Assembly: GCA_025526935.1 (NCBI GenBank)
Contig: JAHLKD010000116.1
Coordinates: 62,001-126,000, forward strand
Length of the DNA stretch: 64,000 bases
Reading direction: 5' to 3'
Source: Cladochytrium replicatum
Taxonomy: Eukaryota > Chytridiomycota > Chytridiomycetes > Cladochytriales > Cladochytriaceae
A program made the translations under genes and the position numbers. The notes under the pieces were generated by a model, which made no database searches, was not told the origin of the DNA, and saw nothing but the letters and a program-made list of their open reading frames with translations. Shown here in pieces: positions 43,543 through 54,373 of this stretch (position 1 is the first letter of the stretch; every line of letters begins with the position of its first letter).

Positions 43543-45218
43543 TTAGAACTTTTCCTTTCGGAAAACAAATTTCGCTCCCGATGTCGAGCTGATCTGCCGG
43601 CACGCTTTGCGCAAACTTTCTGCAAGGGGGTTTGGACCTGAAAATGGAAAACAATCAGCTCATTGTCATTGTGTTAGTCCTTCAAATCGACTTACCGCAA
43701 TAGAAAACTCCGATCTCGTCCCTTGCAAAGCTGTTGTTGGCCGCCGCAATGCCAGAGAAGATCGCCTCCCAGTTGGGTCGTCCGTAGTGGCAACGCGTCT
43801 TCAACTCGATCAGAGGATCAACCTCATCATCATGGTTCAACACGATGTTCTGAATGTCATCCACCGAGAGCTTTCCTGTTAAGTATACATGGATCTCCAA
43901 GAAACTCGTTGGAACCGATTCTTCAAGTGTTGCCAAAAGAGAATGGAACCATTCGAAGGCTTCCTTGTCACGATTGACCCAGAAGAAGTAAACTTTCTGC
44001 AGCTTCATCGGCGCCTTGCGGTAATAGCGGTACCAGACCGACTTGAGCAACGAAGCCGATGGCGTAACGCCGATACCGGCTCCGACTAAGACACCCATGC
44101 GGTAGTTGTAGAAGTCCTCTGCTGGGGCACCGTATGGTCCATCGATACGAATGGTTGGCAGCACCTTCGCGTTCTGGTATCCACCGAGAAGCTGTGACAC
44201 TTTCTTTGTCCAGTCGCCGACAATACGGATGTGAATAGAGACGAAACCTTCTTCGGGAGTCGATGTGATCGTGAACTGTAATAGATTATTAGTGACTGCC
44301 CTATGAACTGAAACAACATTGCGCTTACGGGATGCCACTCGACCTTGGAGACATCGGGAATGCAGACGAACAAGTACTGTCCTGGCTTGTACTTGAACGA
44401 CGGTTTCTCAAACTGCAGTTCCACGGTATTCCCAGGATGGAACACCACCTTGATCAACGCCGTAAACTGTCGTGCTCGGATCTCCCTCAACATCCTCTCG
44501 AGGAAGTAAAGCGAGAATACCGGCACCGTAAACCAGTAGTTGTAGTATGGCCTGCAGTCTCCAGTACCAGTCTTCACGAAGCATCCGTAGCCGTGGAAGA
44601 ACAGCAGAATGAAGTAGAAGAAGTACAGGTGGTGCGTGATCCAGAACACCTCAAACTTGCGTTTCCGCACTTCGATCTTCGCTGACGTGTGCATGAGGAA
44701 CATGATGACCAGCATGATGTGGCCGGTCACACCACCCCACATCGTGTAGTGGATCTGCCACGCCCGCACAGGAAGAACTTTGAAGAGCTTGAGTTCAACG
44801 ATGAAAAAGTTCTGGTAGTGCGCGTTGACGTGCACCATTGTCCAAAACAGGTTGGCGTAGGCAGCGCATTTGTGGAAGTAGATGTTGTCGTCAAAGTCCA
44901 TGATGTGTCGGAGCGGGGTTGTTCGGAGAATGGCAATCAGATTGCGGCAGACAGGTAGAAGGAGACATGTGCAGGTGTAGACCATGGCCATACCAGCTCC
45001 TCGAGAGGAGAACACGGACCCGCCGATAGAGTTGAGGAGGGCAAGTCCGGGATCATTCTTTTGCTTACTATACAATGGAAGTGGGTCAATCCCCGTTCAC
45101 ACTTGAGGTAATTTAGATAGATCACTCACAGGAATCCCGCAATGAAGAGCCCTACATTAGACCCGAACCAAAAGAGATACCAAGCAATGCGCTTGGGTGT
45201 GAGCTCCCACAGACCCAT
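43543..45218 (-). CDS. NADPH oxidase (NOX), copy B
   Basis: Exons 45218-45130, 45067-44329, 44275-43696 and 43637-43543 give exactly 500 aa, with the same exon lengths as copy D (89, 739, 580 and 95 nt). The heme histidines (FHKCAAYANLFWTMVHVNAH; THHLYFFYFILLFFHG), FAD motif (HPFTITSTP), NADPH motifs (DGPYGAP; GAGIGVTPSASLLK) and C-terminal FRKEKF are intact. It lies head-to-tail with copy A, 337 bp away, so the pair arose by tandem duplication. The C-terminal tail differs from the other copies (ISSTSGAKF against NANGGTKF), so it is the most diverged intact member. Confidence 0.95.
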
Positions 45219-46409
45219 TATTCAAAATCAGGTGAGAGTGAGTGGTCGACCAGTGCAAGATGGTCAGTGGCGAGGAACTCTGTGCGCTTATATGATCCGC
45301 AACAGACGTACAAAATTGGCATGCCGCACTCAAAGAACGTTTCCTGTGATCACATTTCGTGCATTGAGCTCAGAATCTTGATTGAGGGCAGCCAATCAGA
45401 CGCGTCGACCCCAGCCAATCAGAGTGCGGCGGGCAGCAGCAAGGTTTTGGGGGACACTTGGTCGCTTGAAAAATACCTTGGCTTCCTGTATTTCGAAAGC
45501 TTGCGTCCAGACTGCCAGCCATTCTCGCAGCACTCCCCGGTGTAAATGCATTGCTTGTGTGACAGATACTATTTCTTATAACTACCAATTTGACAACATC
45601 AACTCATCAACTCTCGCGTCATGTCACGACGGTTAACATCAACCCATATTTTATCATCACATCACTCCAAATGATCTTGAGGATGGTGCATCTTTCGGAC
45701 GTTCCCAGTACTTTCAGTTATATCGATGAACCAGTTGCGCGTGGTAGCGAGGCTTGAAAAGTTCGAGCAGCATTATCCGAACGATCTTTCTATTTTAACA
45801 ACCCATGTTAAACCATTACCCATCAAACAAGGTTGTTATAACAGCGCCGCCATAAACGGTAAGGCGAATCATCACCATTCAAATTGACGTTGGCCGCAAT
45901 GTCGTCAGCTCAGGTCACTTTGATATTTGATATTCGCAAAATCGGGAAATTCGGTCACTAGCCGAACTCCTATCCAACCATGTTTCGTAACCAAACAGGC
46001 ATGGGCATTCGCAGAAATCTCTTCAAGCCGCCAAAAGAGAAACCTTTGCAATACATTTCATGTTGAGCTGGGATGATCTTGACTTTCGGATAATGCTTTT
46101 CGAATCGGTGACGTTACCTCCCGCCAGACTCCATTAATCAATTCTTCGGAGTATTTTACGGGCACACACGCATTGGGAGTACTACAAAGATCCGGGAACG
46201 GCGGGTTGTGGATGGGGGATCACACACCGTGATTCCAAAAAGCGATGCTAAAGTATTGATATATTATGTCACAAGTTCCCTTGAAAGTCCAAAATGGAGA
46301 GTAATGATTGATTTGGAAAAAGGAATAACGGATTGCAGTGGAAAGAAAATGGATCGCTGTGTAGCGGCAATTGCACGCAGCAACTCATTCGTTGTGTTGT
46401 GTGTTTTTT
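45219..46409. other. Spacer without a recognised gene
   Basis: The first part is the upstream region of NOX copy B. The rest shows only short open frames with no domain. Confidence 0.5.
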
Positions 46410-47432
46410 TCAGAACTTTTCTTTCCTGAAAACAAACTTTTGTCCCGCCGTTAGCTGTAGCTTTCCTACATGCACTCCTGGGGGTTTCAGCCAGCGGATT
46501 GGGACCTACGTGCCGAAAGCGACCCATCATTTCAAAATCGTGCCACAAAGTAATTTCCTCATACCGCAGTAAAACATGCCAACGTCGCTTGCACCAAATA
46601 TATTGGTCGCCAACTGCGACGCCCGCGAATATCAAGTTCCAGCTCGGATGGTCGCCGTGGCACCGGTCTTGAGCTCAATCAGATCAACTTCTATTTGACC
46701 GGAAATCTCGATTTTCAAAACATTAAACTGAACCACGATCCCCTGATCCCTTCCTCGGGCGTCGAATTGATTGTGAACTGATCGATCAAGATAGTGTGAG
46801 ATCACCAGTTTCGAAGTGACAGGATGCCACTTTAGTCTTGAAACATAAGGAATGTCGATGAACAGGTATTGGCCAGAGTTGTAATTGAACGAAAGCTGTT
46901 GCCGCTCCAAGTGTTTCCATGATGGAAAACTACCTTGATCAGCGCCGTAAACTGTCGTGCTACGTACTCTAGCAGCATTCTCTCAAGGAAGTACAGCACA
47001 AACACTTGCACAGTGTAGTAAAAGTTGTTGTATGGCCTGCACTCTCCCTTCCCCGTCTTGACAAAGCACCAAATAACCATGAAAGAAAAGCGAGATGTAG
47101 TCGAAGAAGCACAGCTGGTGCGTGATCCAGAACACCTCCGACTTGTGTGTCTGCAGACTTCGATCTTTGCCGACATGTGCATCAGGAACATGATCACCAG
47201 CATGATGTGGCCCGACACGCCGCCCCACATCGTATCATGGATCTGCCATGCTCGGAACGGGAGAGCGCTGAAAAGGTAGAGTTCGAGATGAAAAATGTCT
47301 GGTAGTGCGCGCTGACGTACCATTGTCCAGAACAGGTTAAGTCGCGCAGATCAGTGTCGTTCTCCTGTTTGCTGCACGAAAAGCTGACTTAATATCCGGT
47401 AAGTACCCGTAAACGAAGAGCACAATGTTAGT
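46410..47432 (-). pseudogene. NADPH oxidase pseudogene, copy C
   Basis: Fragments in NOX order on the minus strand: an exon-1 remnant (about 47432-47400, with ALFVYGF-like residues), the membrane part from ALPFRAWQIHDTMWGGV, a frameshifted THH helix region, FVLYFLERMLLEYVARQFTA, a frameshifted FAD-domain start, and then a large deletion of most of the FAD/NADPH domain. It ends with GPNPLAET, which leads to a C-terminus broken by one extra base. The most N-terminal heme-histidine region is also missing. It was likely made by the same tandem duplication and then decayed. Confidence 0.92.
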
Positions 47433-47592
47433 GTATACTGGGACCTCGCACTGCGAATGACACATCATCTGATCTATGGAAGGATGACGATGCAAGCAAA
47501 GATATTGTTTGGTTCAACGACACGCATGGGTGCAATTTTGTAGCAAATGTAAGAAAAGACATGAAGAAATCAAAGTTGACTGGCTGGTAGCA

Positions 47593-49067
47593 CTATGCAA
47601 AATGATCGTTTTTCTTCTGCCATTTGATGTATTCTTTGTTGTTGCTGTGTAATGCACGGTGGCTGATTTTCATCTCTAACCCACTCGATTTCCACCAGTC
47701 CAGAATATCAATGTATCCAAACACACATGCCTTTTCTAGTGTACGCTCAGTGTACTTTAACGGAAGTCCGCTCGATAGCCACCAGTTCAAAGTATCGATA
47801 TTTCGAAAGACACTTGCCCAATCGACTGCAGATTGGGTATACTTCAGCTCAAGCACCTCCACGTTTCTTCTCCGGAGACTCGCACCGTCCATCGCATAAG
47901 AATTGTACTTGAGCTCCAATCCACTCGATTTCCACCACTCGAGAACGTGTATGTATCCAAGCATGCATGCCTTGTAGATAGAATCGGGGTCCAGTGCAGC
48001 TCCCGCGCATTGCACTTCCACCATTCGAGCATCTCAACGTCGCCGTTTGCGCTCGCAGTGTCCATTACGTTTCTCGACCCTACTTCCACCACATGCTCCT
48101 TCCACCACTTGAGCACATCCAAATGCCCTCGGCTTGCCGCATCGTCGATCCCTTGTCTAGTCCATGATAGCTCCTTGTTGTTACGTTTCCACCATTCTAG
48201 GACCTGAACATGCCCGTTCCTACACGCGCTGTCCAGAGCTCGGGGAAAAAATCTTAAGTCCAAAAAGGTTTTGTCCAACCACTCCACCACGTCGACGTGT
48301 CCTTTTTCGCATGCGAAAGTGACTGCACATGAACTGTGTGGATACTTTCCGATAGACTTCCACCACTCCAACCTCGACATGACCGTTCCTGCACGCCAAG
48401 TCTATAGCGCGATGACTGAGCATCATTCGCAACCCGCACGATTTCCACCACTCCAAAACCGTAATGTGCCCGTTTGCACTAGCATAATCGACCGCACGCT
48501 CGGTGTATTTTAGCTCCCAGCCACTTTTTAACCACCACTCGAGCACGTCCAGGCGTCCTTTCTCGCTCGCATATTCCATCGCTCGGGAAGTGGATGTCAG
48601 CTTGGAGACATTGTTCGACCACCAGGTCAGCACGTCGGTGTTCAAAGCGTAATCCACGGCGCGGAAACTGCGTTTCAGGCCAAGTCCGGAGGCTTTCCAC
48701 CAGCGCAGAACGTCCATGTGCCCAAACTTGCTTGCCTGGTCCAGTGCCTTTTCGGTGTACTTTAGCTCGAGACCGCTCGAGAGCCACCAGTAAAGGACGT
48801 TGATGTGGCCATGCTTGCTCGCCCTGTCCATCGCATCCTGGTGTATGCGGATTTCTTTTCGCGGTGGAGAGCAAGGAGGTGAATTAGTCCCAAGGCACTG
48901 GAGGTGTCGAAGGAGGGAGCGTGGTCGAGGAGGGCTATGCAGACGTAGGTTCTGCGCAGGTACGATGCAGCTCTGAATGCGAGCTTGGGATGGTTTGCCC
49001 AAGTTCCCAGCAGCACCAGGATCTCGTCGACGATTTCGACCAGAGGTGTGACAAATGTAAACGTCAT
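47593..49067 (-). pseudogene. Ankyrin-repeat gene with three frameshifts
   Basis: The N-terminal part (from ATG 49067) has LVEIVDEILVLLGTWANHP, an F-box-like start often seen in this family. A frame change near 48850 leads to a run of about twelve repeats of 33-34 residues of the type ALDQASKFGHMDVLRWWKAS. Two more frame changes occur near 48380 and 48010, after which the repeats continue to the stop at 47593. All three breaks fall inside coding repeats, so the gene is not translatable as one protein. Large families of such WWKSSGLELKYT-type ankyrin proteins are known in chytrid genomes. Confidence 0.85.
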
Positions 49068-49759
49068 TTGCCAGATCAGGAACGTAGGGTCCAAACTTTG
49101 GCTCCGCGGACTTACTCTGGGATGCTTCGCAGTTCTTCATCCTGTGCGGGTAAGGGTGGGTCTCTGTCACGTCGAGGACATGCAGTACATGCTCAACCCC
49201 CGATCGATTGATCACACTCCTCAAAACCAACAATTTTCTCGCAGACATGCTGAGGAGTGTTGAGATGATGAGCGAGAAGCCTTGGTAACGACTGCGACGT
49301 TCGGTGTTCGAGATAATGAAATTCCATGGAAAAAACGGGCTGCGGTATGAAGCCAGCGAAACTGTATCAGTTTGTCACTGCTGCTCCGCAGAACTTCTTC
49401 GAAATTCACCATGCGTACAGATGATGTGTAGTGTAATGTAATATCTTCACCAAAAAGCAAACATATTTGACAATTATTGGAATGCACGATTTTCGCTTTC
49501 AATGTTGATTTCGTTTCGTAAGAAGTCTTGGCAGGCCCAAGTGAGAGTTTTCTTAATTGACATGGGAAATCGCCGGTCAACCGTTCGAAAGCGGCCGACC
49601 ACTTAGCGGCAGAATCCAATTGGCTGGGATGAACGATCTTATGAAACGAAAATTTAATTTTGGCAAAGCGGACTTTCAAGAAACATACTCCATCCGAGTG
49701 CCCAGGCATACACATATAAGTCTCGATATGATCCTCAGAATATTTTTCTGAGAATAGCA
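49068..49759. other. Spacer between ankyrin pseudogene and NOX copy D
   Basis: A minus-strand open frame of 191 codons (49221-49796) has no domain and overlaps the NOX start, so I treat it as chance. The stretch is probably promoter sequence. Confidence 0.45.
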
Positions 49760-51449
49760 ATGGGGCTGTTGGAAATAACACCGAAACGACTGGCATTCTA
49801 CGCCTTTTGGGCTTCGACTAACATTGCACTTTTCGTATACGGGTTCTTGTAAGCCAATAATACTTAATTTCCATCTCTGTTTTGACTATCCAGCCCATTT
49901 TGTTGTCCAAAGCAAACAAAAGAATGATCCAGGGTTGACTCTGCTTAACTCCATCGGTGGATCCGTCTGGTCTTCCAGAGGTGCAGGCCTTGCCATGTGC
50001 TACACATGCACCTGCCTTCTTGTTCCCGTATGCCGCAACCTGATCGCTGTTCTTCGCACCACACCTATCCGACACATCATGGATTTTGACGATAATATCT
50101 ACTTCCACAAATGCGCGGCGTACGCGAACCTATTCTGGACAATGGTGCATGTCAACGCGCACTACCAGAACTTTTTCATGGTTGAACTCAAGCTTTTCAG
50201 CGCACTCCCATTCCGAGCGTGGCAGATCCACTATACAATGTGGGGTGGCGTGACGGGCCACATTATGCTTGTGATCATGTTCCTGATGCACACGTCGGCA
50301 AAGATCGAAGTCCGTAGACGCAAGTTTGAGGTGTTCTGGATCACCCACCATCTGTACTTTTTCTACTACTTTTTGCTGTTCTTCCATGGATACGGATGCT
50401 TTGTGAAAACGGGAACGGGACAGTGCCGACCTTACAGCAACTTTTTCTACACCGCGCCAGTGTTTGTACTGTACTTCCTCGAGCGCTGTCTTCGCGAATA
50501 CCGCGCACGGCAGTTCACGGCCCTGATCAAAGTCGTCTTTCACCCTGGAAACACAATGGAGCTGCAGTTTGAAAAACCATCATTCAAGTACAAACCGGGT
50601 CAATACTTGTTCATCAACATTCCTGATGTTTCCAAGTTGGAATGGCATCCTGTAAGTTAACTATCGCCCTCGACCTTGTTTCCAATGATTCTGATGCATT
50701 GATTTTTGTAGTTCACAATCACATCGACACCGGAGGAAGGTTTTGTCTCCATCCACATCCGAATTGTTGGCGATTGGACACGAAAGGCCTCGCAACTCCT
50801 CGGCGGCTACCAAAACGCCAAGGTACTCCCAACCATCCGCGTAGATGGCCCCTATGGCGCACCCGCAGAAGACTTTTACAATTACAGTGTCGGTGTCCTG
50901 GTCGGCGCAGGTATCGGCGTCACACCTTCCGCCTCCCTCTTGAAATCCGTTTGGTACCGCTACTACCGCAAAGCACCCATGAAGCTCAAGAAGGTGTACT
51001 TCTTCTGGATCAACCGCGACAAGGAAGCCTTTGAATGGTTCCATTCTCTCCTGGCGACGCTCGAGGAATCCGTTCCGACGAGTTTCCTGGAGATCCACGT
51101 GTACTTGACCGGGAAGCTCTCGGTGGATGATATCCAAAACATTGTGCTGAATAACGACGACGAGGTGGATCCTTTGACTGAGCTCAAAACTCGGTGCCAC
51201 TATGGCAGACCGAGCTGGGACAAGATATTCGCGAGCGTCGGGGCAGCGAATAACAGCTTTGGTGCGAGCGAAGTCGGTGTGTTTTATTGTGGTAAGCGAG
51301 CAAAGTAGTGCAATCGATTTATTAGCAGAATTGATGTTGTCTGTTGCTGTGTAGGTCCCAATCCGCTGGCTGAAACATTGAGGAGTGCGTGTAGGCAGGC
51401 AAAGTCGAACGGCGGGACCAAGTTTGTTTTCAGGAAAGAGAAGTTCTGA
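49760..51449 (+). CDS. NADPH oxidase (NOX), copy D, inverted relative to copies A-C
   Basis: Exons 49760-49848, 49913-50651, 50712-51291 and 51355-51449 fit in phase and give exactly 500 aa. The heme histidines (FHKCAAYANLFWTMVHVNAH; THHLYFFYYFLLFFHG), FAD motif (HPFTITSTP with YKPGQYLFINIP), NADPH motifs (DGPYGAP; GAGIGVTPSASLLK) and the C-terminal FRKEKF are intact. It starts MGLLEITPKRLAFYAFWAST. The gene is on the opposite strand to copies A, B and the pseudogene C, so a local inversion or inverted duplication is needed. Confidence 0.95.
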
Positions 51450-51553
51450 AATGCAAAACAATCTGCGACATGCTGCAGCTCAACGTCAAACTTTTTCGGG
51501 GATATTATTATTTCATCGCACCGTTGTCATCACTCTCTTTTTTGGACTATTCT

Positions 51554-52772
51554 TCATACTTGGCAAACATGCCAGCAAAAGAAGTATTTTTTTGGACATA
51601 TCACACAAAGGGAGCGTGAGTGATCATAGTTTAAGACGCTTGGTGGTCCCATCGAACTGACACTGAATACCCGTGCGATGACAGAAGACAAAGTACATAA
51701 ACTCCAAACTTTAAAACATGTTTTGCCCTGGAGGGAGCATCCCATTAGGGCGAACCGCAGCATATCTCGTTTCTCAGCTCTTTCCTCTCTGCAGATACGC
51801 ATCTCCTCCATCATGAGATCCAACTTCTTCAACTGTCTGCCGCCATCTGCTTTGTCCTGAACTCGCCGTCTTGTTTGATCCTAGCCAACTCTACCTCCCT
51901 GTTTAACTCTGCTACTCTCACTCGCGCTTCGCTGTCGCCCAGGCCCCTTTCTTGCAGGTACTTCTGGGGATTTGCGCCTCGCTTTTTAATCCAACTAACC
52001 CTACCTCCAAGATCAATGTCATCATCTTCACTGTCGGAACCGTCAGGAGTAGCTGAAACAGAGCGCTTGCGAGGATTCGATTTTGCAGGAGTCTTTCTAA
52101 GTGTCTTTTCCTTCGCTTTGGGTTGTGGTGTTGGAACATCATATTCAACATCCTCGGGATTGGAGCCTTTCCTTTTCGGGTTTTTGGCAATTGTGTCTTC
52201 TTCGTCAAATGATTCTTCACCACCCATGTGGTGCAACTCCCTCTGATCTTCCGATCCAGTTCCGCCCACTGCCCTCAGGATCGGCTTCACCATCCAAGCT
52301 GTTTTCCTGAGGATTCATTTCAAAGGAGATTATCGGCATCATCAATGCTTTCTTTGCGACGGCCACCAGCAAGTCTCCGTGATATAGCGGCAGCAGTCTC
52401 TTCGGTTGGCTCCGGAGGTGCGTTGCTTCCAATTCGTTGACCCATGAATGCATCAAGCCGATCACAATCGCGGTGTGTTCCTTTAATGGTTTCAATTCTT
52501 GTTTGGCCTGATTGAATGCCTTCGGAAATTTTGCATCTGCAAGTTTCTTCTCAAGGCTTTCGATGCAGTCTTCTTTTCTTCCCATCGGTTTTCGCGGATC
52601 TGTGGGAGGATTTTACCCCAGAGTTTCTGTACTGGTCATACCAGGTGGATCCAACTTCAGCGACGACCTCCTCAAGGGTGGAGTAAAGTATTTGGTTTGC
52701 GTCGCGAGACCATTGCTCTTTCTTGCCAGTCTTTGCCCACCCCAGGTTGTAATATCGTGTTGAGCTCAGCAA
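51554..52772 (-). pseudogene. Broken gene with Myb/trihelix-like and coiled-coil C-terminal region
   Basis: On the minus strand, in order: WSRDANQILYSTLEEVVAE (52772-52600); a helical stretch LEKKLADAKFPKAFNQAKQE and LKEHTAIVIGLMHSWVNELE (52585-52330); an acidic, Lys-rich linker; and RVAELNREVELARIKQDGEF. The frame ends at 51829, but the homology goes on one base out of frame as KKLDLMMEEMRICREERAEK. Proteins of this kind, with a basic helical N-terminus and a coiled-coil tail, often accompany PIF/Harbinger-type transposons, but no transposase is seen here. The frame changes suggest a pseudogene. The family is not certain. Confidence 0.5.
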
Positions 52773-53216
52773 CGTCAGGAGTCGCGAGATTGCACTGGTG
52801 CTCGATCCGTCATTTGGTTCTGCTCTTCAACTTGTGGTGCGATCACCATTCCCGCATTCCGGCTGCTGGTTCCTTTATTCACTGAAGATGACATCTAGGA
52901 AGTGGCCTAAGGTAAATCAAGTCCATACAGCGTTCCTGAGGATGCTGTTCTTTGATGCGCTGGATCTCCCACGCCGAAGGCTTCGGATTGGTTGGTTGTT
53001 TCAGCGACCCTAATGCAAGCGGGCTGAATATTACAACGCGGGAACTTCGAATCCCCCTAATATTCGAAACAAAATTTAAGCTTGGATTTTCTCTTCAGGT
53101 GGCGAGTGAAAAGCATAGACGTCCGTACATAGAAAGGGGGAAAGCATGGACGTCCGAACATTAAAAGGAGGGGATCGGGCGAAATCATTCAAGTCCACTT
53201 ATCGCCCAGTATGGAA
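52773..53216. other. Spacer before the NOX exon-1 fragment
   Basis: No gene is seen. A short repeated string (AGACGTCCGTACAT / GGACGTCCGAACAT) occurs twice near 53113-53161. Confidence 0.5.
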
Positions 53217-53275
53217 ATAATGGGATTGTGGGAGATCACGCCAAAGTGCCTTGCATTCTATGCCTTTTGGAAGCG
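53217..53275 (+). pseudogene. NADPH oxidase exon-1 fragment, copy E
   Basis: The frame encodes MEIMGLWEITPKCLAFYAFW, which matches the N-terminus of the other NOX copies (MGLLEITPKRLAFYAFW in copy D). The homology stops abruptly in the first membrane helix, and an unrelated minus-strand reading frame begins within about 25 bp. This is a truncated fifth copy in the same orientation as copy D. Confidence 0.85.
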
Positions 53276-53299
53276 ACGGCAAGGACCACTTTGTTCTCG

Positions 53300-54373
53300 T
53301 CACTGTCGAGATACCGGCCGGAAAACCTCCCTTCGCCACGAAATTCTTTCCGTCAACGGACTCCCAGATCGCGCCCGCATCCCAACATACCACCTTTTCC
53401 AATCACCCCTGTACGCCTCGAGAGCATCGCCTCTCCCAACAGCGCGTGCAGGCTTGGTGGAGCCGTCCTGTCTTATGTACCTGAACTTCAGCAAGTTAAG
53501 CTTGGAGTCCTTGAAATCGCGTTTCCACAACACAAAAAGGTCGCTGCTAGACCCAGCATCCCACCGTGCATCCGCGACGCTCGCACGAGTCACTTCACTT
53601 CGTTCCACAAAATTTTCATAATAAAACTTCGACCGTTTGAGATGCCAGCGCACGCTGTCACCGTCAAGGGGAATCGCAAAATGGATTGCATCAGGTCTCA
53701 GCGGACTTTGCGAGGTCTGATTCGAGGGATGTAGATCGGTCCGTACTATTTCGTTGATTTCGGAAGCATCGATCCAGACCAACTGTTCGGAGCTTGCAGC
53801 GACTTCCGCCCATGCAGGCACAGAACCCAAGGATGTAGCGACATGGATCTCAGTGTGCACCACTTTATGCGTAACCCAGCCCTGTTTTGCGTAAAGATGT
53901 GGTCGATGTCCGAGTACAGAATCGAACCTCTGCAAGTTCTGTCCCGTCGTGCCACAGCCGAGTGTATTTCGCCACGACAAATTCAGGGCTTCGACCTCAA
54001 TAACTCGATCATGGTCGAAGCGTACCCTTTGCCGCCGTGGGGTTCGGAAGTGTAGACTGGAGAGATGGTGTGGATCCTGATGCGGAGGTCCAGTGAGCCA
54101 GGCAGACGCACCAATGCTTCGTGCTCGTTGGTTTCGCAGCAGGATCTCGTCGGGAGACGGGGGGTTCGATGAGGACCCAGGGTGTGAAGTGCTTTTGCGA
54201 GAATGGTGGGTGGCCTCACGGTCGAAGAATTCGAGTGGAGAGAGTTTCGGTGTACCCCAGCTATTCGACGACAACGCCTTGAGTTCGAAACATCCAATAG
54301 CGGTTAAGAACATAAACATACGAAGGATTGCATAGTTGGTTGGTGAATAGGACCTCCACCAGGGAGAGGACAC
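53300..54373 (-). CDS. Hypothetical single-exon protein with N-terminal hydrophobic anchor
   Basis: The open frame encodes 357 aa without introns, unusual for this window. The first 35 residues include a hydrophobic helix (NYAILRMFMFLTAIGCFEL) that could be a signal anchor. The rest is polar, with repeated Trp and His (SLHFRTPRRQRVRFDHDRVI; WIDASEINEIVRTDL). The C-terminus is Arg-rich. It begins facing copy E of NOX and may have been inserted there. I recognise no family. The long frame on one strand and the biased composition support a real gene, but the lack of any domain keeps confidence moderate. Confidence 0.55.
   Translation of the reverse strand: MSSPWWRSYSPTNYAILRMFMFLTAIGCFELKALSSNSWGTPKLSPLEFFDREATHHSRKSTSHPGSSSNPPSPDEILLRNQRARSIGASAWLTGPPHQDPHHLSSLHFRTPRRQRVRFDHDRVIEVEALNLSWRNTLGCGTTGQNLQRFDSVLGHRPHLYAKQGWVTHKVVHTEIHVATSLGSVPAWAEVAASSEQLVWIDASEINEIVRTDLHPSNQTSQSPLRPDAIHFAIPLDGDSVRWHLKRSKFYYENFVERSEVTRASVADARWDAGSSSDLFVLWKRDFKDSKLNLLKFRYIRQDGSTKPARAVGRGDALEAYRGDWKRWYVGMRARSGSPLTERISWRREVFRPVSRQ

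Noticed and set aside
49221-49796. 191-codon minus-strand open frame upstream of NOX copy D
   Set aside because: No domain, no signal peptide, and it overlaps the NOX start; it more likely covers promoter sequence.
53030-53065. tRNA-like string CTTCGAATCCCCC
   Set aside because: No acceptor stem or D/anticodon arms could be folded around it.
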